DNA from: JAVBSC01 sp031547305 | GTDB taxonomy: Bacteria > Desulfobacterota > Desulfovibrionia > Desulfovibrionales > Desulfovibrionaceae | Direction: 5' to 3' | DNA length: 64,000 bases | NCBI GenBank assembly: GCA_031547305.1 | Contig: JAVBSC010000029.1 | Location: 9,641 to 73,640 of the forward strand | Part shown: positions 50,680-58,713 of the stretch, piece by piece | How positions within the stretch are numbered: position 1 is the stretch's first letter | Layout of the letters: the number at the start of each line of letters is the position of its first letter | Position numbers and translations under genes: made by a program | Notes under the pieces: model-generated | What the model was told of the DNA's origin: nothing | The model's database searches: none | Seen by the model: the letters and a program-made list of their open reading frames with translations, nothing else

Positions 50680-51306
50680 ATGAATATTATAAATAAAAAC
50701 ACTCTGCGCGAAAAAATGCTGGCGTTGCGGGCCGCTCTGGAGCCGGAAGAAGTGCGGGAGCGCTCAGCGGCGATCCAGAAGCGGCTGCTGGAAAGCGAGG
50801 TGTGGGCAAAGGCCGGGGGAGCGGCCTTGTACATGCCGGTGCGCGGAGAGGTGGAGACCGGCCGGCTGGTGGAGGCGGCGCTGGAGCAGGGCAAAAAGTT
50901 GTATTTGCCGCGCTGTCTGCCGGATCGGCCGGGGGAGATGGTTTTTGCGGCCTGCGGCGGGCTGGAGGATTGCCGGCCCGGCAGTTACGGAATTCTTGAA
51001 CCTGATCCCGCGACCTGCCCATATTGTATTTTTAGTGAGAGTAAGTACAATGATCCCGGCTCACCGATTCCGGACTTATTCATCCTGCCCGGCCTGGCCT
51101 TTGATTTGCGTGGATTTCGCCTGGGCTTCGGCGGCGGGTACTATGATCGTTTCCTGGCCGGCCTGAAGGCCGGCTCAGCGAAAAAACCGCCGTTTTTCGC
51201 GGCTCTGGCCTATTCATTTCAAGTAATCGACGAGGTGCCGGCCGATCCCTGGGACAGGCCGATGGACCTTTTGTGTACAGAGGAGAAGATGTTATGGATA
51301 AAATGA
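50680..51306 (+). CDS. 5-formyltetrahydrofolate cyclo-ligase
   Basis: A 208-residue enzyme that uses ATP to convert 5-formyl-THF to 5,10-methenyl-THF. The N-terminal NTLREKMLALRAALEPEEVRERS and the C-terminal substrate/Mg loop GFRLGFGGGYYDRFLAG with DLLCTEEKM are diagnostic. The ATG at 50680 lacks a clear Shine-Dalgarno (nearest GGAG about 22 nt away), and no better start fits the family N-terminus. Its last codons overlap the next gene. Confidence 0.9.
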   Translation: MNIINKNTLREKMLALRAALEPEEVRERSAAIQKRLLESEVWAKAGGAALYMPVRGEVETGRLVEAALEQGKKLYLPRCLPDRPGEMVFAACGGLEDCRPGSYGILEPDPATCPYCIFSESKYNDPGSPIPDLFILPGLAFDLRGFRLGFGGGYYDRFLAGLKAGSAKKPPFFAALAYSFQVIDEVPADPWDRPMDLLCTEEKMLWIK

Positions 51307-52034
51307 TACCACCAGCCGGCCTGGGCGCCTACCTGCCCTTCGCCTTCCCCGGGCTGCCGGAGATACGTTGCGTTTTTACCACGGCCCTGGCCGGCAACGT
51401 CTCCCTGGAGGCCGGACTGCCGGAAAAAGACGCCTGCGCTAATCGCAAAAAGATTTTTCATGATTTGGGCCTTGATTGCTGGACCGAACTGAAGCAGGTG
51501 CATGGCGGAAAGGTGTACGTGGACCCAGCGCCCACCCTGCCGGATCTGCCCTCGCCATTTGAGGGCGACGGAGCCTGCACCACGGAGCCGGGGCATGCCG
51601 TGTTCGTCAAAACGGCGGATTGCCAGCCCATCCTGCTGGCCCATAACAGCGGCAAGTATGTCTGCGCCTTGCATGTGGGCTGGCGGGGAAATTCCATAAA
51701 TTTCCCCGGCACGGGCGTGGCGGATTTTTGCGCCGCCTACAAGCTGAATCCACATGACGTTCTGGCCGTGCGCGGCCCCAGCCTGGGGCCGGGAGCGGCG
51801 GAGTTCACGGACTTTGCCAAAGACTGGGGCAAAAATTTCAGCCCCTGGCACAACGCCAAAACAAAACGCATGGACTTGTGGTCCCTGGCCAGGCAACAGC
51901 TCCTTGACGCCGGCCTGAAGGCTGAAAATATTTTCGCATTGGATTTTTGCACCCATTCCCTGCCGGAGTTGTTTTTCTCCCACCGCCTGGGGCATGCCGG
52001 ACGCCAGGCCAGCCTGATCTTTATCAAGAAATAG
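51294..52034 (+). CDS. pgeF: PgeF/YfiH family protein (purine nucleoside phosphorylase / laccase-domain)
   Basis: A 246-residue protein of the Cu-oxidase_4 (YfiH) family, reported in other bacteria as a peptidoglycan-editing or purine nucleoside phosphorylase enzyme. The histidine/cysteine zinc motifs are visible: LKQVHGG, KTADCQPILL and LHVGWRGN (HAGWRG in most members). The ATG at 51294 has GAGGAG 8 nt upstream; an ATGA coupling at 51303 is an alternative. It overlaps the cyclo-ligase end by 13 nt and is followed by an exceptionally long hairpin. Confidence 0.85.
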   Translation: MDKMIPPAGLGAYLPFAFPGLPEIRCVFTTALAGNVSLEAGLPEKDACANRKKIFHDLGLDCWTELKQVHGGKVYVDPAPTLPDLPSPFEGDGACTTEPGHAVFVKTADCQPILLAHNSGKYVCALHVGWRGNSINFPGTGVADFCAAYKLNPHDVLAVRGPSLGPGAAEFTDFAKDWGKNFSPWHNAKTKRMDLWSLARQQLLDAGLKAENIFALDFCTHSLPELFFSHRLGHAGRQASLIFIKK

Positions 52035-52070
52035 AACCTGTCCGCCTTGAAAGGCCGCCGCTTTCGACGG

Positions 52071-52138
52071 AACGGCACAGAAAACAAGGACCGGATTCCC
52101 GTGGCGCGTGGAATCCGGTCCTTGTTTTCTGTGCCGTT
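52071..52138. terminator. 29-bp perfect hairpin between pgeF and the aldolase gene
   Basis: Positions 52071-52099 and 52110-52138 are exact reverse complements (29 bp) around a 10-nt loop. The arms include AAAACAAGG/CCTTGTTTT. It lies between convergent genes (the aldolase gene ends at 52148) and should stop both; such length and perfection are unusual. Confidence 0.75.
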
Positions 52139-52147
52139 GCCAGCAGC

Positions 52148-53035
52148 TTACGTTGCGGAGGCGGCGCAAATCGCCGCCACGGAATCCCGCAGCCTGGCGT
52201 TGAACTCTTCGTCGCTCTGCCGGTCGGAGAGGCCCTCCACCAGGGCGCGCGAAAAGCTGGCGATGAGCCCCTTGTTCCGCGCCAGGCGCTCGTTGGCTTC
52301 CGCCTGGCTGTAACCGCCGGAAAGAGCCACAATGCGCACCACGTGCGGATCGGCCATAAGGTCGCGGTAAAAGTTGTCCTCCACGGGAATGGAAAACTTG
52401 AACATGACCTTCGCCTCAGGCGGCAGGGCCGCCAGATTTTCCCGCACCGCCGCCTTCAGCAGAACCTCGGACTCCTTCCTGTCCGGGCTGCGGATATCCG
52501 TCTCCGGTTCAATGATCGGCACGAGTCCGGCGGCCGAGATGGCCTTGGCGACGTCAAACTGTTGGGCCACCACGGCTTTTACGCCGGAAGGACTGGCCTC
52601 TTTAATGACCGAGCGCATCTTTGTGCCGAAGATCTTGCGCTTTACCGCCCGCTCCAGCAGCGCGCCCAAATCCGGCATGGGCTTCATCAACTGCACGCCT
52701 TCGCTCGGCGGCTCAAGACCCTGGTCAACTTTGAGAAAAGGGACGACGTTCTTTTTGTTCCACAGATAATCCGCTGTCGGTTCGCCTTCGACCAGGCGAT
52801 CCATGGTGTCCTCGAACAGGATCGCCCCAAGAATGGACGCCCCGCTGAATGCCGGGCTGGCCATGATTCTGGTCCGCATGGCGTGCACCAGATCGAACAT
52901 GGCCGCGTCGCCGGAATAGGCGGATTCCGGAATGCCGTATTGCGCAAGGGCTTTGGGCGTGCTGCCGCCGCTCTGGTCCAGCGCGGCGATGAAACCGGTG
53001 TCTTCGCGCATGCGTCGCAATTGCTCTTTTTTCAT
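52148..53035 (-). CDS. Class I fructose-bisphosphate aldolase
   Basis: A 295-residue Schiff-base aldolase of the bacterial class I type (Fda/FdaB-like), cleaving fructose 1,6-bisphosphate in glycolysis or joining trioses in gluconeogenesis. The family start RRMREDTGFIAALDQSGGSTPKAL, then AILFEDTMDRLV, VVPFLKVDQGLE, VPIIEPE and KFSIPVEDN are all recognised; the lysine in KFSIP is a candidate Schiff-base residue. AAGGAAGG precedes the ATG. Monocistronic and divergent from the carboxypeptidase gene. Confidence 0.9.
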   Translation of the reverse strand: MKKEQLRRMREDTGFIAALDQSGGSTPKALAQYGIPESAYSGDAAMFDLVHAMRTRIMASPAFSGASILGAILFEDTMDRLVEGEPTADYLWNKKNVVPFLKVDQGLEPPSEGVQLMKPMPDLGALLERAVKRKIFGTKMRSVIKEASPSGVKAVVAQQFDVAKAISAAGLVPIIEPETDIRSPDRKESEVLLKAAVRENLAALPPEAKVMFKFSIPVEDNFYRDLMADPHVVRIVALSGGYSQAEANERLARNKGLIASFSRALVEGLSDRQSDEEFNARLRDSVAAICAASAT

Positions 53036-53091
53036 AGGTATGCCTTCCTTTTATACTATTATTGCCGCGCCCGCCCAGCCGACGAAAACTA

Positions 53092-53116
53092 TTTCGCCGT
53101 TAAGCCAGAAGCGAGC
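53092..53116 (+). repeat. Dispersed repeat, truncated A module
   Basis: TTTCGCCGTTAAGCCAGAAG then CGAGC, matching the first half of the copies at 28304 and 44394 with a small deletion. Confidence 0.5.
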
Positions 53117-53269
53117 ACCCCCAATAGGGTAATCGGCTCTAGCGTTTATCATACCATATATTTTAAACGAACGATACGTGTTTAAATATAATTCTGTAAG
53201 TCGCGGCGAAATGTCACGAATGTATTCCCGGCGGCATTGCAATATTGGGCTGCCGAACCGGTTTTCCCA

Positions 53270-53287
53270 AAAAAGTCTAGACTTTTT
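53270..53287. promoter_or_regulatory. 18-bp perfect palindrome between divergent genes
   Basis: AAAAAGTCTAGACTTTTT is fully symmetric. It lies 132 nt before the carboxypeptidase start and 235 nt before the aldolase start. Operator-like; no regulator can be assigned. Confidence 0.4.
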
Positions 53288-53418
53288 GTCCCATAGTATG
53301 GCATGAAGCTTCTTACGCCTTGCGCCGCGCCGGTTCCAAAGGGGAGCCGCGCAGCGGGCGGCAAAGCGGGCTTTTCGGGGGAGCTCCGTCCCGGCACCAT
53401 ATTTCAGGATTCTTTTAA

Positions 53419-54456
53419 GTGCGCGTAAATAAAGCGTTTATACTGACATCATTCCTGATTTGCCTTCTTGCGGCCGGGCCGTCTTTTGCCGCGCCAAAGC
53501 GCACGGATTCCTACAACGTGCGCGGGGTGGCCATGATGGATATAGAAACCCGCAAAATGCTGTACACCCAGAACGCCGACAAGCTCATTCCGCCTGCTTC
53601 CCTGACAAAAATCCTGACCATGTACATAGCCCAGGATTATATTCTGAAGAAAAAGGCTTCTTATAATGATATTGTGACCGTAAGCGCGGCGGCCGCCTCC
53701 CAGCGCGGCTCGCGCATGGGACTCTCCGCCGGGGACAAAGTCCGCCTGGACGATCTTTTGCGCGGCATGGCCGTCATGTCCGGCAATGACGCCGCGGCGG
53801 CCGTGGCCGAGCACATTGCCGGCAGCCAGAAGGCCTTTGTAAAGCTTATGAATTCCAAGGCGTTTGTCCTTAAAATGACCCGGAGCCGTTTTTACAACGT
53901 GCACGGTCTGCCTCATCCAGCCCAGGTGACCACGGCCAACGATATGCTCAAACTGGCCTCCAGCTACCTGCGCGCCCACCCTTCGGCCATAACCCGCTAC
54001 CATTCGTTGCGCTATATTGAGTACAAAGGGGTGCCGGCCCACAACACCAACAGCCTGCTCTGGGATTTTGCCGGCATGGACGGGCTGAAAACCGGGTACG
54101 TGGACGCTTCCGGCTATAACCTGATCGCCACGGCCAAAAGGGACCAGCATCGTATTCTGGCTGTGGTGCTGGGCGCGCAGAGCAAAGATGTCCGCAACCA
54201 GGAATGCGCGCGCCTTATGGAAAACGGCTTTTCCGGGCTGGAAAAATCCAAGGGAAAAACGCCGGCCAAGGCCTCTAAGCCGGCCGCCGCAAAGCCGACA
54301 GTAACAACCAAGCCGGCGCCGGCGACCAAGGCAAAAACAGCCGCAACCGTTAAACCGGCGTCCAAAAAGGAAGCTCCGGCTCCGGCCAAAAGCCCGGGCA
54401 GCAAAAAAACCGCTCAGACGGCCTCTAAAACCAGCGTGGCCGCAGCCCTGCCCTGA
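53419..54456 (+). CDS. D-alanyl-D-alanine carboxypeptidase (PBP5/6 family) with Ala/Lys/Pro tail
   Basis: A 345-residue exported serine peptidase trimming peptidoglycan pentapeptides. The signal peptide ends near 25 (AGPSFAA). All three catalytic motifs are intact: S61-LTK64, S121-G-N123 and K224-T-G226. After about residue 275 the usual beta-rich PBP5 C-terminal domain and amphipathic anchor are absent; instead there is a 70-residue Ala/Lys/Pro/Thr-rich tail. It starts at GTG 53419 with AGGA 9 nt upstream. The next gene, an amidase, follows after 31 nt, giving a cell-wall remodelling pair. Confidence 0.9.
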   Translation: MRVNKAFILTSFLICLLAAGPSFAAPKRTDSYNVRGVAMMDIETRKMLYTQNADKLIPPASLTKILTMYIAQDYILKKKASYNDIVTVSAAAASQRGSRMGLSAGDKVRLDDLLRGMAVMSGNDAAAAVAEHIAGSQKAFVKLMNSKAFVLKMTRSRFYNVHGLPHPAQVTTANDMLKLASSYLRAHPSAITRYHSLRYIEYKGVPAHNTNSLLWDFAGMDGLKTGYVDASGYNLIATAKRDQHRILAVVLGAQSKDVRNQECARLMENGFSGLEKSKGKTPAKASKPAAAKPTVTTKPAPATKAKTAATVKPASKKEAPAPAKSPGSKKTAQTASKTSVAAALP

Positions 54457-54487
54457 TTGCCCCGGAGCCTTATGGCCTTGACGCACC

Positions 54488-56362
54488 ATGCTGAAAAATT
54501 TTTCGCTTAACCAGTTCCCGGCCCGGCTTTGCTCCGCGGCCGGCGCAAAGCGCGCCATATCTCTTGCCGGGGCGGCTTTCCTGCTGCTCTTTGTCCTGTT
54601 TCTGCCGGCCCTTGCCGAGACTCCGGCCCAGACCTACCAAAGCACGCTCATTGATTTGAAAAAGCTGGAGGCGGACCCCAAAAAATCCCTGTTGCGCGAC
54701 GCCTGGGAAGACCTGGAAAAACGCTTTGCCGCCCTTGCGGAGCAAAAAGGGGATTTGGGGGCCAAAGCGCTTTACCAGCGGGCCAGAACCGTGGAAGGCC
54801 TGGCCGGAAAATCCCATGCGGCCGGGGACCACAAAAAGGCCGCCGGATTGTACGCCCAGATGGCCCGGCGATACCCCAAACATGCCTGGGCCGACGACGC
54901 TTTATTAAACCAGGCGCAAATCCAGGCCAAAAACCTGATTGATCCCAAAGCAGCCCAACAAACTCTGGACGCGCTGCTGAAAAATTATCCCAAAGGGGAC
55001 ATGGTCGCCAGGGCTCAAGCCCTGCGCAAGGAACTCGGCGCCCAGGTGGCGGAGAACGCGCCGGGCAGGCTGGAAGATTCCAAGCCAGCCAAGGCCAAAC
55101 CGGCCCCCAAAAAAGAAACGCCAAAAGAAGATCCGCAGGCGGCGCAGCTGGCCTATGACAAGGCCGCCGCCGAGTGGCGCGGCCTGCGCGGGGACGCTAA
55201 ACGCAGCCAGCAACGCGATGTCTGGCTGGCCCTGGAAGAGCGCTTTGCGTATATTCCCCAACTGGCCCCAAGCGGCCCTACGGCGGCAAAATCCGCCTAC
55301 CAGGCGGCCGCCTGCCGGGAAGAGCTGGCCAAACGCTCCTTTTTGGAGGAAGACTGGAAAAAGGCTGCGGAACTGTATGAAGACGCGGCCAAAAATTACC
55401 CCAAAAGCAGCCTGGCGGACGACTGCCTGTACCGCCGGGCCGACATACTGGCCAACAGGCTGGACCGGCCGGCTGACGCGGCTGGCGCGGCCAGGCTCAT
55501 TCTGGCTGAATACCCCAGGGGCGACATGCGGCCCAGGGCCCAGGCCCTGCTGAAAACCCTGCCGACCGCCATGGCCGCGCCGGCCAGAACGGCGAATCCT
55601 CCCAAAAATTCAATCGCCAAAGCACCGGCCAAGTTGGACAACATTGTGGAGCAGCTTGGCCTGACGGTACGCACCATCATGCTGGACCCCGGCCACGGCG
55701 GCAAGGATCCCGGCGCAATGGGAAACAACATTATCGAGCGCGAGCGCACCCTGACTCTGGCCAAAACCCTTGGGCGCATCCTGGTCAAGCGCGGCTACAG
55801 GGTGCTGTACACCCGCGAAAACAACAGCTACGTGGCTCTTGACTCACGCACGGCCCTGGCCAATTCCACAAAGGCGGACCTGTTCATCTCCCTGCACGTA
55901 AACGCCAATACCAACCCGCAAGTCAACGGCCTGGAAATCTATTACCTGGATCTGGCCCGCAGCGACAGCGCGGCGGTTGTGGCGGCCAGGGAAAACTCCG
56001 TTTCCGTAAAAAGCATCAGCGATCTCCAGTTCATCCTCAGCGACCTCATGCGCAGCTCCAAGCTGCACGAATCCGCGACCCTGGCCGATCTTGTGCAAAA
56101 GGACATGCTGGCCCGCGTGCGCAAAGCCGGGTTTGAAAGCCGCGACAACGGGGTAAAGTCCGCCCCCTTTTATGTGCTCCTGGGCGCGAAAATGCCGGCC
56201 GTCCTGGTGGAAATAGGCTACCTGAGCAACACGGCGGAGGCCAAAAGGATCAATTCCGCCGCTTATCTGGAACGCCTGGCCGAAGGCATCGCCAACGGCG
56301 TGGACGCGTATAAGCTCAAGTTGTCCAATTATTCCGCATCGGCCGTCCGGACCGGGCAGTAA
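54488..56362 (+). CDS. N-acetylmuramoyl-L-alanine amidase (Amidase_3) with duplicated TPR-like region
   Basis: A 624-residue exported zinc amidase that cleaves the glycan-peptide bond of murein, as AmiA/B/C do in cell separation. A signal anchor or signal peptide lies at about 23-44. Two related helical units follow (50-184 and 222-357), each with KKAAxLY...YPK and YPxGDMxxRAQALxK, joined by a Lys/Pro/Ala linker, so they arose by duplication. The catalytic domain is 395-615 with MLDPGHGGKDPGA (H403), IERER (E417 or E419), SLHVNAN and AVLVEIGYLSN. The ribosome site is weak. It follows the carboxypeptidase gene. Confidence 0.92.
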   Translation: MLKNFSLNQFPARLCSAAGAKRAISLAGAAFLLLFVLFLPALAETPAQTYQSTLIDLKKLEADPKKSLLRDAWEDLEKRFAALAEQKGDLGAKALYQRARTVEGLAGKSHAAGDHKKAAGLYAQMARRYPKHAWADDALLNQAQIQAKNLIDPKAAQQTLDALLKNYPKGDMVARAQALRKELGAQVAENAPGRLEDSKPAKAKPAPKKETPKEDPQAAQLAYDKAAAEWRGLRGDAKRSQQRDVWLALEERFAYIPQLAPSGPTAAKSAYQAAACREELAKRSFLEEDWKKAAELYEDAAKNYPKSSLADDCLYRRADILANRLDRPADAAGAARLILAEYPRGDMRPRAQALLKTLPTAMAAPARTANPPKNSIAKAPAKLDNIVEQLGLTVRTIMLDPGHGGKDPGAMGNNIIERERTLTLAKTLGRILVKRGYRVLYTRENNSYVALDSRTALANSTKADLFISLHVNANTNPQVNGLEIYYLDLARSDSAAVVAARENSVSVKSISDLQFILSDLMRSSKLHESATLADLVQKDMLARVRKAGFESRDNGVKSAPFYVLLGAKMPAVLVEIGYLSNTAEAKRINSAAYLERLAEGIANGVDAYKLKLSNYSASAVRTGQ

Positions 56363-56524
56363 TAACTTGACGCCCGCCCGGCATGGGGATATTTGTTAAG
56401 GGTTAATAGGCAAGGCTTCAAATTTTCCAACCACCAACAGTTTCACCTTTGTTTTTCAATAGCCTTAACTGACTTCAAATTTTTCTAATCCGGAATGTGG
56501 GCCTTAGCCCAAAGGAGTTTCTAA

Positions 56525-57088
56525 ATGCGCATTAAATCTGGGTTGGCGCTTGTCGTCACACTGCTTCTTTTTTCAGCCCCGGCCTTTGCGGCTGAAATGA
56601 AAATAGGTCTCATCAACCTGGCGACAGTGGTTGTGCAGTGCGATGCCGGCAAAGACGCCGCCAAGAAGATGAACGACCAGTTCTCCGCGGAAAAAAAGCA
56701 GTTGGAAGCTCAGGACGCCAACCTCAAGAAAAAGGCCACCGAGTTGGAAGCCCAGCGCGCCGCGCTGTCCGCTGAAGCTCGCGAAGACAAGCAGGTGGAG
56801 TTCATGCGCCTCAAGCGCGATTTGGAAGACAAATCCCGCCTGTTCGTGCGCAAGGTGGAAGCCGCGGAAATGCGCGTGCGCCAGGATATCGGCTCCGTGG
56901 TCATGAAGGCTGTTAACGATTACGGCAAGAAAAACGGCTACACCTTCATCATGGACGGCACCGCGGCCGGTGTTATGTACACTGACGGCGGAGTGGACAT
57001 CACCAACGATATCATTAAAGAGACCAACAGGGTCTGGAAGGAAAACCCCAAGGGCATTCCCCCGGTCCAGTCGGCGCCCAAGAAGTAG
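56525..57088 (+). CDS. ompH: OmpH/Skp-family periplasmic chaperone
   Basis: A 187-residue protein with a signal peptide (LALVVTLLLFSAPAFAAE, cleavage near 22). The mature part starts MKIGLINLATVVVQCDAGKDAAKKM, then a long charged coiled coil (about 45-120: EKKQLEAQDANLKKKATELE), and ends with the beta region YTFIMDGTAAGVMYTDGGVDIT. Skp carries unfolded outer-membrane proteins across the periplasm. AAGGAG sits before the ATG. It heads the lipid A cluster lpxD-fabZ-lpxA-lpxI, as in many proteobacteria. Confidence 0.9.
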   Translation: MRIKSGLALVVTLLLFSAPAFAAEMKIGLINLATVVVQCDAGKDAAKKMNDQFSAEKKQLEAQDANLKKKATELEAQRAALSAEAREDKQVEFMRLKRDLEDKSRLFVRKVEAAEMRVRQDIGSVVMKAVNDYGKKNGYTFIMDGTAAGVMYTDGGVDITNDIIKETNRVWKENPKGIPPVQSAPKK

Positions 57089-57177
57089 ACGTAGTTTGCC
57101 ATATGCCCGGAAAGCCGCTGCAATTGCGGTTTTCCGGGCAATTTTTCCTTATAGCAGGCCACAACCCAGGAGCGGAC

Positions 57178-58218
57178 ATGGAGTGGACCCTTTCCCGTCT
57201 GGCGCAGAACCTGGACCTGACACTTAAAGGCCCGGACGCCCCGATAAGCGGCATCAACACTTTGGAAGCCGCCGGCCCCGGCGAAATAAGCTTCCTGTCA
57301 AACCCCAAATATATTTCCCAGCTAGGCTCCACCCGGGCCTGCGCCGTGATTGTCAGCGAGGAATTCGCCGCCGGGCTTGAGCGGGCCCTGATCAGCAAAA
57401 ATCCCTATCTGGATTTCGCCAGGGCCGTGCAGTTGTTCGCCAGGCCCCAGGGCGGATTTTCCGGCCGAAGCGGCCAGGCCGGCATTCACCCGGAAGCGGA
57501 AGTCCACCCGAGCGCCACGGTATACCCATTTGTCTTTATCGGGCCGCGCGCCCGCGTGGCCCAGGACTGCCAGCTTTTCCCCGGCGTTTACGTGGGCGAA
57601 GACTGCGAAATCGGCAAAGGCTGCATACTCTACCCCAACGCCGTGCTTATGGCCGGCACCAGGCTCGGCGAAGGCTGCATCCTGCACGCCGGCTGCGTGC
57701 TCGGCGCGGACGGGTTCGGTTTTGCCAGGGCGGAAGGCGGCATCCGTAAAATTCCCCAGATCGGCAGCGTGCGCATTGCTGACGACGTGGAAATAGGCGC
57801 GAATTCCACCATTGACCGGGGCGCGCTGGGTCCCACCAGCGTGGGCCGGAGCACGAAAATCGACAACCTGGTGCAGATAGGCCATAACGTGAGCGTGGGC
57901 GAGCAAAGCCTGCTGGTGGCCCTGACCGGCATAGCCGGAAGCGCAAAAATAGGGGACCGCGTGACCCTGGCCGGCCAGGCCGGCGTGGCCGGGCACCTGA
58001 AAATAGGCAACGACGTCACCCTGGGCCCCAAATCCGGAGTGGCCAAAGACGTGCCGGACAACTTTACCGGCGGCGGAGCCCCGGTGGTGGACGGATCCAC
58101 CTACCTGCGCACGCTTTCCGTAATGCCCAAGCTGCCGGAGATGCACAAGCGCCTGGTCCAATTGGAGCGCCAGGTGCGGGAATTGAAAGCGCTGATCAAT
58201 CAGACGCCGAATAGTTAA
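57178..58218 (+). CDS. lpxD: UDP-3-O-acylglucosamine N-acyltransferase
   Basis: A 346-residue cytoplasmic enzyme adding the second (N-linked) hydroxyacyl chain in lipid A synthesis. The N-terminal uridine-binding domain (TLEAAGPGEISFLSNPKY) is followed by a left-handed beta-helix of hexapeptide repeats, with the catalytic-histidine segment IDNLVQIGHNVSVGEQ and a C-terminal helix (MHKRLVQLERQVRELKAL). The ATG at 57178 has GGAG 6 nt upstream; 25 earlier open codons are not needed. It follows ompH by 89 nt. Confidence 0.95.
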   Translation: MEWTLSRLAQNLDLTLKGPDAPISGINTLEAAGPGEISFLSNPKYISQLGSTRACAVIVSEEFAAGLERALISKNPYLDFARAVQLFARPQGGFSGRSGQAGIHPEAEVHPSATVYPFVFIGPRARVAQDCQLFPGVYVGEDCEIGKGCILYPNAVLMAGTRLGEGCILHAGCVLGADGFGFARAEGGIRKIPQIGSVRIADDVEIGANSTIDRGALGPTSVGRSTKIDNLVQIGHNVSVGEQSLLVALTGIAGSAKIGDRVTLAGQAGVAGHLKIGNDVTLGPKSGVAKDVPDNFTGGGAPVVDGSTYLRTLSVMPKLPEMHKRLVQLERQVRELKALINQTPNS

Positions 58219-58236
58219 TATCGTTAAGGAGTTCTC

Positions 58237-58713
58237 ATGAGCACGCCAGAACAGCCTGCGGCTATTTCCATTGATATGAACGGAATTTTAAAACTCCTGC
58301 CGCACCGCTATCCCTTTTTGTTGGTGGACAGGGTGGTCAGTTGCACGCCTGGCGCGTCCATTCACGCCTATAAATGCGTAAGCGTGAACGAGCCGTTTTT
58401 TCAGGGGCATTTTCCGGAATTCCCGGTCATGCCGGGAGTTCTGATCATGGAAGCCCTGGCCCAGGCCGGCGGAATCATGGTCGTTTCCTCGCTGAACAAC
58501 GAACCCATGGATGACAAGCTTTTTCTGTTCACCGGCATGGAAAATGTACGCTTCCGGCGGCCGGTGCTGCCCGGCGACCGCCTGGACCTGCACTGCGAAC
58601 TCCTGCGCCGCAAGCTCAGGCTATGGAAAATATCCGGCCGGGCCATGGTTAACGGAATTCTGGCCGCCGAAGGCGAACTCACCGCGGCCATCAGCTCCAA
58701 AAAGGAGTTCTAA
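58237..58713 (+). CDS. fabZ: (3R)-hydroxymyristoyl-ACP dehydratase
   Basis: A 158-residue hot-dog enzyme of fatty acid elongation. The family motif LLPHRYPFLLVDRVV is near residue 20-34, and the active pair H58 (QGHFPEFPVMPG) and E72 (LIMEALAQ) is present. Its place between lpxD and lpxA balances flow of hydroxyacyl-ACP between lipid A and phospholipid. AAGGAG precedes the ATG. The stop is directly followed by the lpxA start. Confidence 0.95.
   Translation: MSTPEQPAAISIDMNGILKLLPHRYPFLLVDRVVSCTPGASIHAYKCVSVNEPFFQGHFPEFPVMPGVLIMEALAQAGGIMVVSSLNNEPMDDKLFLFTGMENVRFRRPVLPGDRLDLHCELLRRKLRLWKISGRAMVNGILAAEGELTAAISSKKEF

Larger units (their letters stand above)
53036..53418. other. Divergent intergenic region between the aldolase and carboxypeptidase genes
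   Basis: 383 bases. Contents: a truncated A repeat (53092-53116), an AT-rich stretch that could hold promoters (53140-53200) and an 18-bp perfect palindrome (53270-53287). No gene seen. Confidence 0.5.
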
